In this document: one piece after another, positions 1-6,018 of the stretch | How positions within the stretch are numbered: the first letter of the stretch is position 1 | Layout of the letters: every line of letters starts with the position of its first letter | Source: JASFRI01 sp050115015 | GTDB taxonomy: Bacteria > Acidobacteriota > Polarisedimenticolia > CBDVAL01 | Reading direction: 5' to 3' | Length of the DNA: 12,145 bases | Assembly: GCA_050115015.1 (NCBI GenBank) | Contig: JASFRI010000087.1 | Coordinates: 1-12,145, forward strand | Program-made: the position numbers and the translations under genes | The notes under the pieces: generated by a model | Seen by the model: only the letters and a program-made list of their open reading frames with translations | What the model was told of the DNA's origin: nothing | Databases searched by the model: none

Positions 1-814
1 CCCCACCGTCCACGCCGGTGGAGAGGATCTTCCGCTTCTGGTAGTTCACGTTGTACTCGGCGCTCACCAGGACGCGGCGCTCCCAGAACGCGTCGCCGTA
101 GGTCAGGCGGCCGGTCTGGGAGAACAGCCGGAACTCGACGTCCTCGATGTCGTTGTCGCTGGTCTGGATGCTGCCCCGGTACTGGACGTGGAGCTGCTCG
201 ATGGCCTGCCAGCGCATCGACAGCTCGGCGATGGCGTCCTTCGTATCCAGCGTCCGCCGTCCGCGGTCGTAGAGGTCGTTCCGCACGAGGTAGAGCGTCC
301 ACCAGGGCAGCCCGGCGGGCCGCCAGTTCAGGGTGGCGTTGATGGTGTCCCGGGTCACCCGGGTCGCCACGGCTCCCGCGTCGACCCGATCCTGCAGCCG
401 GTAGAAGCCGGCGTCCGCCGAGAACATCTCCGTGCCCAGCCGGAACGAGATGTACGGGCGCAGCGTCTCCCGGGTCACGTCCAGGGAGGCACTGCTGCTG
501 TCGTCCAGGGAGTCGTCCCGCTCGTAGAGGGCGCCGATGGAGAAGCTGAAGTTCGGGTAGAGGAGCCAGCGGGCGTTGGCGCTGTAGCGCTGGAAGAAGC
601 CCGAGGAATCGACGTCCCGGGCCGCGTCCCCGGTGATCTGGGTCTCCTGGCTGGAGCGTGATCCGGTCAGTTCCACGAATCCATCGACCTCCTGGGCACG
701 GAGGGGGGTGCCAAAAAGCAGCAGCGCCAGCAGCACGCCGGGGATCCGGTGAGCGCACCCGCGCCCCGCGGCCCGGCCCTGGCTGGCATCCCGCGCTTCC
801 ACCCGGACACTCAC
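1..814 (-). CDS. Outer-membrane beta-barrel protein, partial (C-terminus outside window)
   Basis: The gene reads 271 codons from a GTG at 814 and is still open at the left edge, so its C-terminus is missing. The N-terminus has a basic stretch, then a hydrophobic core (residues about 27-36, VLLALLLFG) and a signal-peptidase-like site (LRAQ before EVDGF, near residue 41). The rest shows repeated strands of alternating polar and hydrophobic residues rich in Tyr, Trp and Phe (for example SFSIGALYERDD, PWWTLYLVRNDLYD, ERRVLVSAEYNVNYQK), joined by acidic loops. That is the pattern of an outer-membrane beta-barrel. I do not recognise the family. The start overlaps the upstream stop as GTGA, which suggests translational coupling; an in-frame GTG at 802 is an alternative start. 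Its place after a nanowire-type cytochrome and two propellers suggests an outer-membrane pore or docking partner (inference). Confidence 0.75.
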   Translation of the reverse strand, partial: MSVRVEARDASQGRAAGRGCAHRIPGVLLALLLFGTPLRAQEVDGFVELTGSRSSQETQITGDAARDVDSSGFFQRYSANARWLLYPNFSFSIGALYERDDSLDDSSSASLDVTRETLRPYISFRLGTEMFSADAGFYRLQDRVDAGAVATRVTRDTINATLNWRPAGLPWWTLYLVRNDLYDRGRRTLDTKDAIAELSMRWQAIEQLHVQYRGSIQTSDNDIEDVEFRLFSQTGRLTYGDAFWERRVLVSAEYNVNYQKRKILSTGVDGG

Positions 815-2199
815 CTTTCTCCGACGAGGCTGATCCAGTAGGAAGGCGCCCCGAGGTCGATCCGGGTTGCAATCTTCTTGCCCGCCAGCGGATACGCCAG
901 CAGGTCGGGCCCGTCCGCGAGGCCCGCGAAAAGGCGGTTTTGCTCGCCGTCGATGGTCAGGAAGGACACCTCGCCCGTCACGGGGAGGGAATCGACCGGG
1001 AGGAACGAGATCGGGTCGTACACGTCGATCTGGCCCGCCCCCCTGGGAGCGACGTAGACCAGGCCGGTCCGGGTGTCGACGCGCAGCGCGGTGCCGGGTG
1101 CCCCGAGCAGGACGCGATCCCGGACGGAGAAGCTCTCCGGATCGACGACCGTGAGATAGGGGGACCGGCGGTGGATCACGTAGAGGGCGTCACCCCGCCG
1201 CGTGAACTGGCCGCGGAACGGTTCCGAATCCGTGGCCACCGCGGTGATCACGACCCGGCGGGCCAGGTCGACCACCGACAGGCTGGCGGACTCGGTGTTG
1301 AAGACCCAGGCCCGCTCGCCGCGGGGGTCCACCAGGACGGAGTGCGGCCCGTTCCCCACCGAGATGCGTCCCGTCTCCACCATGGAGCGCGGGTCGATGA
1401 AGCTCAGCGTGCGCGAGCCCTCGTTGACCGCCAGGAGGGTCGCCCCGTCGGGGGTGAGCGCCAGCTCCACGGGCCGATCGCCACCCTGCAGGCGCAGCGC
1501 CTCCAGGACCTCCTGGTTCCGCAGACCGATCACGACCACACGGTCGTCCCCGGCCAGCGCCGCGTAGACCCGGTCCTCCCGGAAGTCGCGCGCCATCCCG
1601 GAGGGCTCCCGGAGGGTGAGCACGTAGCCCACCATCTCGGCCGAGTACCTGTCGAACACGCCGATGGAGGCCGCCCCCGGGGTGGAGGCGAGCCCCAGCC
1701 TGCCCACCGGTGGCGGCACCGCCAGCCGGGCCTCGAAGGCGGGCACGAGCTGGAAGCCCTCCCCGACCGCCCGGCCCGAATCCAGGGTCAGCAGCAGCAG
1801 CCGGGCCCGTCCCTTGTCGACCTGGAACGGGACCGGGATCTCCACGGGCCCCTCCGGGGCGGCCAGGTCCGCCGCCCCCTCCTCGCCGCGCAGGCGTCCG
1901 GCCCGGAGCGAGATCGTCAGGCCGGTATAGCGACCCGGGGGCAGGGGGCCGTAGCCCAGCCGCCGCTGGCGGTCCATGCGCGACCCCTCCACAAGGTGGA
2001 GGGAGACGTGGATCGGGATCGCGGCGCCGTCGGCGGACAGCGCGGCCAGCGATGCGATCTCGAAGTCGAGTCGCGCGGCCCCCTGGTCGAAGGGCTGGAG
2101 GTGCACGAAGGCCGCCCCGTCGGCGGTGATCGGTCGGGGCAGCTCGGCGAGGGCCGGCGGGGCGATGGCGATGAGGAGCAGCAGGACGGCCCAGGGCAC
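811..2199 (-). CDS. Secreted YVTN-type beta-propeller protein with N-terminal DUF4382-like domain
   Basis: This is a 462-residue exported protein. I chose the GTG at 2199 because GGAGG lies six bases upstream and the product then begins directly with a signal peptide (core AVLLLLIAIAPP, cleavage after ALA at about residue 18). The frame can be extended to a TTG at 2265, but that would start inside the T-tract of the preceding terminator. Residues about 19-165 form a beta-rich domain resembling DUF4382 (LPPGRYTGLTISL, then a VEIPVPFQV stretch). From about residue 175 to the end there are propeller blades with YVTN-like signatures (PVELALTPDGATLLAVNEGS, GPHSVLVDPRGERAWVFN, LTVVDPESFSVRDRV). There are no CXXCH motifs. 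Such propellers often act as periplasmic or surface scaffolds. It lies downstream of the cytochrome terminator and overlaps the beta-barrel gene by 4 bp. The propeller call is firm, the exact function unknown. Confidence 0.82.
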   Translation of the reverse strand: MPWAVLLLLIAIAPPALAELPRPITADGAAFVHLQPFDQGAARLDFEIASLAALSADGAAIPIHVSLHLVEGSRMDRQRRLGYGPLPPGRYTGLTISLRAGRLRGEEGAADLAAPEGPVEIPVPFQVDKGRARLLLLTLDSGRAVGEGFQLVPAFEARLAVPPPVGRLGLASTPGAASIGVFDRYSAEMVGYVLTLREPSGMARDFREDRVYAALAGDDRVVVIGLRNQEVLEALRLQGGDRPVELALTPDGATLLAVNEGSRTLSFIDPRSMVETGRISVGNGPHSVLVDPRGERAWVFNTESASLSVVDLARRVVITAVATDSEPFRGQFTRRGDALYVIHRRSPYLTVVDPESFSVRDRVLLGAPGTALRVDTRTGLVYVAPRGAGQIDVYDPISFLPVDSLPVTGEVSFLTIDGEQNRLFAGLADGPDLLAYPLAGKKIATRIDLGAPSYWISLVGER

Positions 2200-2260
2200 G
2201 GGGTCCCTCCGGAGCGGCCCGGGACGCCGGCGCCGCGGGCGCCCTGGCGCCGCATCATAC

Positions 2261-2289
2261 AACAAAAGGGGCCGGCCGGAGCCGGCCCC
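2261..2289 (-). terminator. Intrinsic terminator after the OmcS-like cytochrome gene
   Basis: A perfect 9-bp GC stem (2268-2276 pairing with 2281-2289) encloses a 4-base loop. On the minus strand it is followed at once by TTTTGTTGT. It lies 54 bases past the cytochrome stop and upstream of the propeller gene's GTG, so it probably ends most cytochrome transcripts and lets a fraction continue into 2199-1. The T-tract is only four uninterrupted bases, which fits partial termination. Confidence 0.75.
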
Positions 2290-2303
2290 TCGACGTGCAT
2301 TTT

Positions 2304-2329
2304 CGGCCGGGCGGCTCGCCGCCCGGCCG
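2304..2329 (-). repeat. Perfect 12-bp inverted repeat (3' UTR hairpin) before the terminator
   Basis: CGGCCGGGCGGC (2304-2315) pairs perfectly with 2318-2329 across a 2-base TC gap. The repeat begins 13 bases past the cytochrome stop codon. On the minus strand it is followed by AAAATG rather than T residues, so it is not itself a canonical terminator. It may stabilise the 3' end of the cytochrome mRNA against exonucleases (inference). Confidence 0.6.
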
Positions 2330-2342
2330 GGAGGAGGTCAAG

Positions 2343-3644
2343 CTAGTCCTTCACGTGGCACTTGTTGCAGAGCGAGCGCTGATGCGCAGCGAACTCGCGG
2401 TTGGCCGCACGGCCGTAGTAGGCGTCGGTCATCTGCTCCTCGGTGTAGCCGGCGTTGAACTGGCCGGCGTTCGTCGGATAGGTGTCCACGCCGGGGTAGA
2501 CCGGGTTGCCCGGGGTGCCCAGCGTCAGGAACTCGGCATCGCCGTTCCAGCGCAGCGACCACTTCCACGCCGAGGCATGGGCGCGGTGGCAGGTCAGGCA
2601 GTTGAGCCGGTCCGTGGTATCGGGACCGCTCATGTCCGAGTCGTCGGTCAGCGCCAGGGCGGCCAGGGCGGTCATGTCCTTGGTGTTCTTCGAGAAGGGC
2701 ACCAGCGAGGTGAAGGGGCCGCCCCGCGGGAACACGCCGGTCAGGTCGCCGCTCATGACGTAGCTGTTGTAGTTGGTGACGATGCCGCTGGGAAGCTGGT
2801 CATCCACCTTGTGCTTGAAGCCCGCGGTGTCGGTGTGCATCGCCGGGTGGCAGGTGGCGCACCAGCGGCCCCAGGACGCGAAGCCGGAGGCGTCGGTCGG
2901 GCTGTAGCCGTAGGCGGTCCGGGTGGTCGTCGAGGCCTCGGAGCGGTTGTAGCTCGAGGGCACGATCGCCGCGGGTACGCCCGGATAGCTCACCGAGTCC
3001 CAGGCGTCGTAGTAGTCGCCGGGCAGGAGCCGGTACGTGCCGACCGCCTCGCCGGCGGCCGGGTACTCGGTCCCGTAGGAGCCGGAGCCGAAGATCGGGT
3101 CGTAGGTGCCGCCGACCACCGGGGTCTGGATCGTCGGGGCCGTCGCGTCGCCGGTGATGCGGCCCTGGCCGTGCTTGTCGTGACAGCTCGTGCACTTCAG
3201 CTGGTTGGAGGGCATCGTGCCCCCGGGCGCGTTCGGCGTGGTATCCGCGACGTAGCCGAAATCACTCGCCACGACGTTGTGGCCCTGCTCCTCGCCGAGG
3301 AACGTCAGCGGTGCGCCGTAGCTGGCGAACGCCGTCCGGTCGAGGCGCAGCCAACCGAAGTCGCCGCCGGGGGTCTTGTTCAGCGGTCCGTCGGTCGGGT
3401 TGGCGGTGAAGTAGGACGCCGGGGTGCTGATGTGGTAGCTGCCGCCGCTGGAGTTCTCGTGGCAGCTCAGGCAGGTCGAGCTGGGGTCCGAGTTCACCAG
3501 CAGGAACGTCGGCGAGGCCGCCGCGTGCATGCTGTGGCAGCCGCTGCACTCGGCAACGCCGCCGTCGTGGAACGCGTAGGCACCGGTGGCCAGCGCGGCC
3601 GCGCTCACCACCAGCAAGAACGTCTTGAACAGCTTGCGGTTCAT
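2343..3644 (-). CDS. omcS-like: Hexaheme c-type cytochrome, OmcS-like extracellular nanowire subunit
   Basis: The 433-residue protein starts at an ATG preceded by GGAGGAGG. Its signal peptide is cleaved after AYA at residue 24, giving a mature N-terminus FHDGGVAEC. Six CXXCH heme sites lie at 33-37, 58-62, 151-155, 262-266, 349-353 and 426-430. From memory, order, spacing and intervening blocks match Geobacter sulfurreducens OmcS closely: SYHIST, TPGGDFGW, GHNVVA, YVADTT, APGGT, NQLKCTSCHDKHG, NSYVMSGDLTG, CLTCHRAHAS, AYYGR and CNKCHVKD at the C-terminus. The length is also nearly the same. His40 (mature His16) corresponds to the OmcS histidine that ligates a heme of the neighbouring subunit; His26, 71, 122, 158, 270, 278 and 356 are further matching candidate distal ligands. 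It should therefore be exported and polymerise into an electron-conducting filament. It is cotranscribed 29 bp after the NHL gene. Family call is strong; filament formation is inferred. Confidence 0.93.
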   Translation of the reverse strand: MNRKLFKTFLLVVSAAALATGAYAFHDGGVAECSGCHSMHAAASPTFLLVNSDPSSTCLSCHENSSGGSYHISTPASYFTANPTDGPLNKTPGGDFGWLRLDRTAFASYGAPLTFLGEEQGHNVVASDFGYVADTTPNAPGGTMPSNQLKCTSCHDKHGQGRITGDATAPTIQTPVVGGTYDPIFGSGSYGTEYPAAGEAVGTYRLLPGDYYDAWDSVSYPGVPAAIVPSSYNRSEASTTTRTAYGYSPTDASGFASWGRWCATCHPAMHTDTAGFKHKVDDQLPSGIVTNYNSYVMSGDLTGVFPRGGPFTSLVPFSKNTKDMTALAALALTDDSDMSGPDTTDRLNCLTCHRAHASAWKWSLRWNGDAEFLTLGTPGNPVYPGVDTYPTNAGQFNAGYTEEQMTDAYYGRAANREFAAHQRSLCNKCHVKD

Positions 3645-3673
3645 CGTATCCTCCTCCTCTTAGGGAACTAGGC

Positions 3674-4783
3674 CTATCCCACTCCGTGAGGAAGGTCATT
3701 GGGACTCATCTGCGGGTCTCGCGGCACGGTACCCGTCATCGTCCTGGCCGGGGCATCCCCCGCGCCACCGTGCCGAACAGCGGTTGTGCTGGCACCTCCT
3801 TTCTCGTCGCGAACGGGCTCGCCCGCGAGGTCGCCGACAAGTTGCTTGACGGAATACACCGAAACCCCCTGGTTCCGGGCCTGGGTGATGTAGATCCGTC
3901 CGGTGTTCCCCAGCGCCAGGTCCGTGGGGCGGACGAGGTTCATCCGCCCGCCCTCGAAGCCGATCTCGGTGATCAGCTGGAAGGCGGGGTCGAAGATCAT
4001 CACGACGTTGCGGAGCTTGTCCGCAACGATGTAGTTCCCGGCGTCGTCGCCGGCCACGCCCGACACGATGCCGAACTTCCCCGGGGCCGAGCCCGGGGTG
4101 CCGAACTGCCGGACCTCCTCCGCGGGGGAGACGACGAAGACCCGGAACAGGACGGGGATCGTGAACAGCATGTTGCCGTCCCGGTCCAGGGCGAAGCCGA
4201 ACAGGTCGGTGCTCGCCGGGTCGTCGATGCCGAGCATCCCCGCCAGGTCGTGGGACCGGCGGAACGCGCCGTCGGTCCCGACCACCACCACGCGGAGCTG
4301 GAAGCTGCTGACCAGGAAGATCTCCTCCCCGCGCAGGACCATCCGGTCCGGGGAGAAGTCCGCCAGGTCCTCGGGCAGCCCCCGCAGCGCGACGGGTCCC
4401 AGCGGCCGCCCGCGATAGTCCACGCGATGCAGCGACCAGCCCGGCCCGGGGTCGTGGGACGTGTAGTCCCGCAGGAGCAGCAGGATGTCGCCGCTCGGCT
4501 CGGCGGCGAGGCCGAAGATCGTCCCGGTGGTCCAGTCCTTGAGGAACCGGTAGATCTCCATCCCGGCGCCGTTGAAGATCCGGACCACGCCGCCGTCGGT
4601 GACGTAGACCTCGTCCCGTCCCCGGTCCACGTGGATCACCGCGTCGCTGTAGGGGATCGTCCCGGAGAAGTCCGACAGCTCGTAGAGGTGCTGGACCTGC
4701 ACGTCCCCGGCGGCCCCCGCGAGGGGGATCGCCGCCAGCATCGCGGCAGCCAGCAGACCCAGGGCGCTCGGATACACTTTCAT
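3674..4783 (-). CDS. Secreted NHL-repeat beta-propeller protein paired with the cytochrome
   Basis: From the ATG at 4783 the protein has 369 residues with an N-terminal signal peptide (ALGLLAAAMLAAIPL, cleavage near AGA/AGD at residue 24-26). Residues about 44-314 hold NHL-type blades: VIHVDRGRDEVYVTDGG, IFGLAAEPSGDILLLL, FGFALDRDGNMLFTIP, GVAGDDAGNYIVADKLRNV and PTDLALGNTGRIYITQARNQ. A Gly, Pro and Thr-rich tail of about 50 residues follows. There is no heme motif. I recall an NHL-repeat gene beside omcS in Geobacter, so the pair is probably functional: a propeller for cytochrome export or assembly (inference). The frame extends upstream to 4975, but that extension lacks a signal peptide and lies upstream of the predicted sigma-54 start site. 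No clear Shine-Dalgarno precedes 4783, which is odd. It is the first gene of the cytochrome operon. Confidence 0.85.
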   Translation of the reverse strand: MKVYPSALGLLAAAMLAAIPLAGAAGDVQVQHLYELSDFSGTIPYSDAVIHVDRGRDEVYVTDGGVVRIFNGAGMEIYRFLKDWTTGTIFGLAAEPSGDILLLLRDYTSHDPGPGWSLHRVDYRGRPLGPVALRGLPEDLADFSPDRMVLRGEEIFLVSSFQLRVVVVGTDGAFRRSHDLAGMLGIDDPASTDLFGFALDRDGNMLFTIPVLFRVFVVSPAEEVRQFGTPGSAPGKFGIVSGVAGDDAGNYIVADKLRNVVMIFDPAFQLITEIGFEGGRMNLVRPTDLALGNTGRIYITQARNQGVSVYSVKQLVGDLAGEPVRDEKGGASTTAVRHGGAGDAPARTMTGTVPRDPQMSPNDLPHGVG

Positions 4784-4799
4784 CTCGGGGGTCCAGGAC

Positions 4800-4815
4800 A
4801 GCAAGGCTTGTGCCA
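4800..4815 (-). promoter_or_regulatory. Sigma-54 (-24/-12) promoter for the NHL-cytochrome operon
   Basis: The minus strand reads TGGCACAAGCCTTGCT, matching the sigma-54 core TGGCAC-N5-TTGCW at every core base. Transcription would start near 4789, only about six bases before the ATG at 4783, so the leader would be almost absent. An NtrC-type activator gene lies in the same window (6906-8366). The -24 element also lies inside an inverted repeat (4808-4825), so a coincidental match cannot be fully excluded. Confidence 0.65.
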
Positions 4816-4825
4816 CGGGGCACAA
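4808..4825. repeat. 7-bp inverted repeat overlapping the -24 element
   Basis: TTGTGCC (4808-4814) and GGCACAA (4819-4825) are perfect inverted copies separated by ACGG. The repeat covers the -24 half of the sigma-54 promoter. It could be a repressor operator, or an RNA hairpin if transcription begins at the upstream sigma-70-like promoter. Confidence 0.45.
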
Positions 4826-4878
4826 AGTCCCGCCATCCACCCTTGCTACCTGCGTAAACATAGTCTTTAAAGGAATTT

Positions 4879-4902
4879 CCGCAATGAACGGGAGTTTTGC
4901 GG
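4879..4902. promoter_or_regulatory. Candidate enhancer (UAS) for the sigma-54 activator
   Basis: CCGCAA (4879-4884) and TTGCGG (4897-4902) form a perfect 6-bp inverted repeat with a 12-base spacer. Its centre lies about 100 bp upstream of the predicted start at 4789, the usual distance for NtrC-family enhancer sites. A nearby AT-richer stretch (4853-4880) could bend the DNA. This rests on symmetry and position only. Confidence 0.35.
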
Positions 4903-5164
4903 GGTCCCGGCGGGATGGCGCTTCCCGTGTCGGATCCCGCGCAGGGGTGGGGAAATCCCGCTCCCGCTGCCCCATCCGGAGGGGGCGTCCACCGCCCGGG
5001 GTGCGGCGCGTTCCTCTGTAGACGTTGACATCAATGGACTTCCCTGTGCTCGGGCGGGTCGCCGCCAGGCTCTCGCGGACCCCGTGGGTGGGTGAGCCAA
5101 ACCGCGCCGATGGGGCGGGTCCCGCTGTCGGGTTTTCCCCCAGCGGGCCTGGGTTATTTCACTC
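4903..5164. other. Non-coding upstream region of the cytochrome operon
   Basis: I see no convincing gene here. Short open frames exist but have no ribosome site, no signal peptide and no recognisable motif. One 7-bp inverted repeat, CCCGCTG (5121-5127) with CAGCGGG (5141-5147), could form a hairpin in a long leader. I compared the stretch with the c-di-GMP/cGAMP (GEMM) riboswitch core known upstream of some Geobacter electron-transfer genes and did not find it. Confidence 0.5.
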
Positions 5165-5192
5165 ATTTTACGATTTTTTCCCCGTCAGGCAA
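5165..5192 (-). promoter_or_regulatory. Sigma-70-like promoter upstream of the cytochrome operon
   Basis: On the minus strand TTGCCT (5187-5192) and TAAAAT (5165-5170) are separated by 16 bases, giving 4/6 and 5/6 matches to -35 and -10 consensus. It lies just past the terminator of the preceding operon in a rare AT-rich patch. It would give the NHL-cytochrome operon a leader of about 375 nt as an alternative to the sigma-54 promoter. Confidence 0.4.
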
Positions 5193-5212
5193 GCGATTTT
5201 CGGGGGATGGGC

Positions 5213-5244
5213 AAAAAAGAACGGGCGCCCGGGGGCGCCCGTTC
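5213..5244 (-). terminator. Strong intrinsic terminator ending the paralog operon
   Basis: A 12-bp perfect stem (5219-5230 with 5233-5244) is followed on the minus strand directly by six T residues (5218-5213). It lies 28 bases past the stop codon of the 5272-5952 gene. It separates the paralog operon from the cytochrome operon and is the clearest terminator in the window. Confidence 0.9.
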
Positions 5245-5271
5245 GGGGTTCGCTTGGGGGAGGCGTCGTCG

Positions 5272-5952
5272 CTACCGCGGGTCCGAGGGATCCTCCACGA
5301 CGACGACGAAACCGTGGGGTTCCCTGGAGGGGTCCCGCGGCACGCGCTCGAGCTCGAGCTGGTGCCGCGGGCAGTAGTAGGGGCCAGCGTCCTCCCCCTT
5401 CTCCAGGGTCATGGTCGTGTCCCCCTCCGGGCAGCGGAGGACGACCGTGTCGGACCGACCGACCTCCACGATCGTCGTCGCGCCCCCGTCCGCGTCCACC
5501 CAGCGCATCGGGTCCTCCCCGTCGATGTGGACGGTCATCGTCCCGCCCCCGGCCTCGCCGCTGCCCACGAACACGGCGCTTCCGCTGGCGTCCGCCCGCA
5601 CCACGGAGATCGTGCGGGAGTCCTCGTCGCCGTCGGAACGGAGGATCAGCGTCCCGGCTCCGGCGTCGGGAGTCAGAACGAGGCAGCGCTCCTGGCCGAT
5701 CGTGCAGGTGATCTCCCGGGAGGGCTCCTCGCCGTCGAACCGGACCACTACCCGGTCCCCCTCCCGCGTCGCCTGGAACTCGCCGTCGCCAGAGCCGAAG
5801 TAGCGGGTCTCCCCGTCGGCCAGGTCCGAGAGATCGAACGTCTCCGCGTCATCCGCGGTCATCACCCGGCCGTGACCGGCCGGCCCGGCGATCGCCGGAA
5901 GTGCGATCACCAGCAGGCAGGCCAGGCCGAACCCCATCGTGTGTCGCAGCAT
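5272..5952 (-). CDS. Secreted protein of unknown function, paralog B (CTIG/CPEGD/YYCPxH family)
   Basis: The 226-residue protein starts at an ATG with GGGAG seven bases upstream. A signal peptide (core FGLACLLVIALP) is cleaved after AIA at residue 22. The mature protein is acidic and beta-rich. It shares ordered blocks with the next gene upstream: DLSDLADGETRYF (40-52), CTIGxxRCLV with Cys83 and Cys90, and a C-terminal CPEGDTTMT with Cys174 followed by GPYYCPRHxxELE with Cys194 and His197. The CPEG...CPxH arrangement resembles a degenerate zinc-ribbon or heavy-metal-binding site (compare YTCPMH in HMBD domains), but I do not recognise the family. There is no heme motif or lipobox. It is second in a two-gene operon closed by the terminator at 5213. 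A periplasmic metal- or redox-related role is possible (inference). Confidence 0.78.
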   Translation of the reverse strand: MLRHTMGFGLACLLVIALPAIAGPAGHGRVMTADDAETFDLSDLADGETRYFGSGDGEFQATREGDRVVVRFDGEEPSREITCTIGQERCLVLTPDAGAGTLILRSDGDEDSRTISVVRADASGSAVFVGSGEAGGGTMTVHIDGEDPMRWVDADGGATTIVEVGRSDTVVLRCPEGDTTMTLEKGEDAGPYYCPRHQLELERVPRDPSREPHGFVVVVEDPSDPR

Positions 5953-5968
5953 CGCTACTCTCCCAGGT

Positions 5969-6000
5969 GGGGCGCGGGCGCCGCATCGGCCCCGCGCCCC
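5969..6000 (-). repeat. Intergenic hairpin between the two paralogous genes
   Basis: GGGGCGCGGG (5969-5978) pairs perfectly with CCCGCGCCCC (5991-6000) around a 12-base loop that can add three more pairs. No T-tract follows on the minus strand. It lies in the 66-bp gap between the paralogs, so it may tune relative expression by mRNA stability or processing rather than by termination (inference). Confidence 0.55.
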
Positions 6001-6018
6001 GTAGAACGGAGAAGGCCG

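Noticed and set aside
2200..2265. N-terminal extension of the propeller gene to the TTG at 2265
   Set aside because: The extension begins in the terminator T-tract and adds an Arg/Pro-rich leader; the GTG at 2199 has a good GGAGG and begins at the signal peptide.
4867..5166. A 99-codon minus-strand frame in the cytochrome operon's upstream region
   Set aside because: Arg/Pro/Ser-rich product with no motif and no clear ribosome site; it would also run through the candidate enhancer.
4784..5211. GEMM (c-di-GMP/cGAMP) riboswitch upstream of the cytochrome operon
   Set aside because: Such riboswitches are known ahead of some Geobacter electron-transfer genes, so I looked for the conserved core on the minus strand and did not find it.
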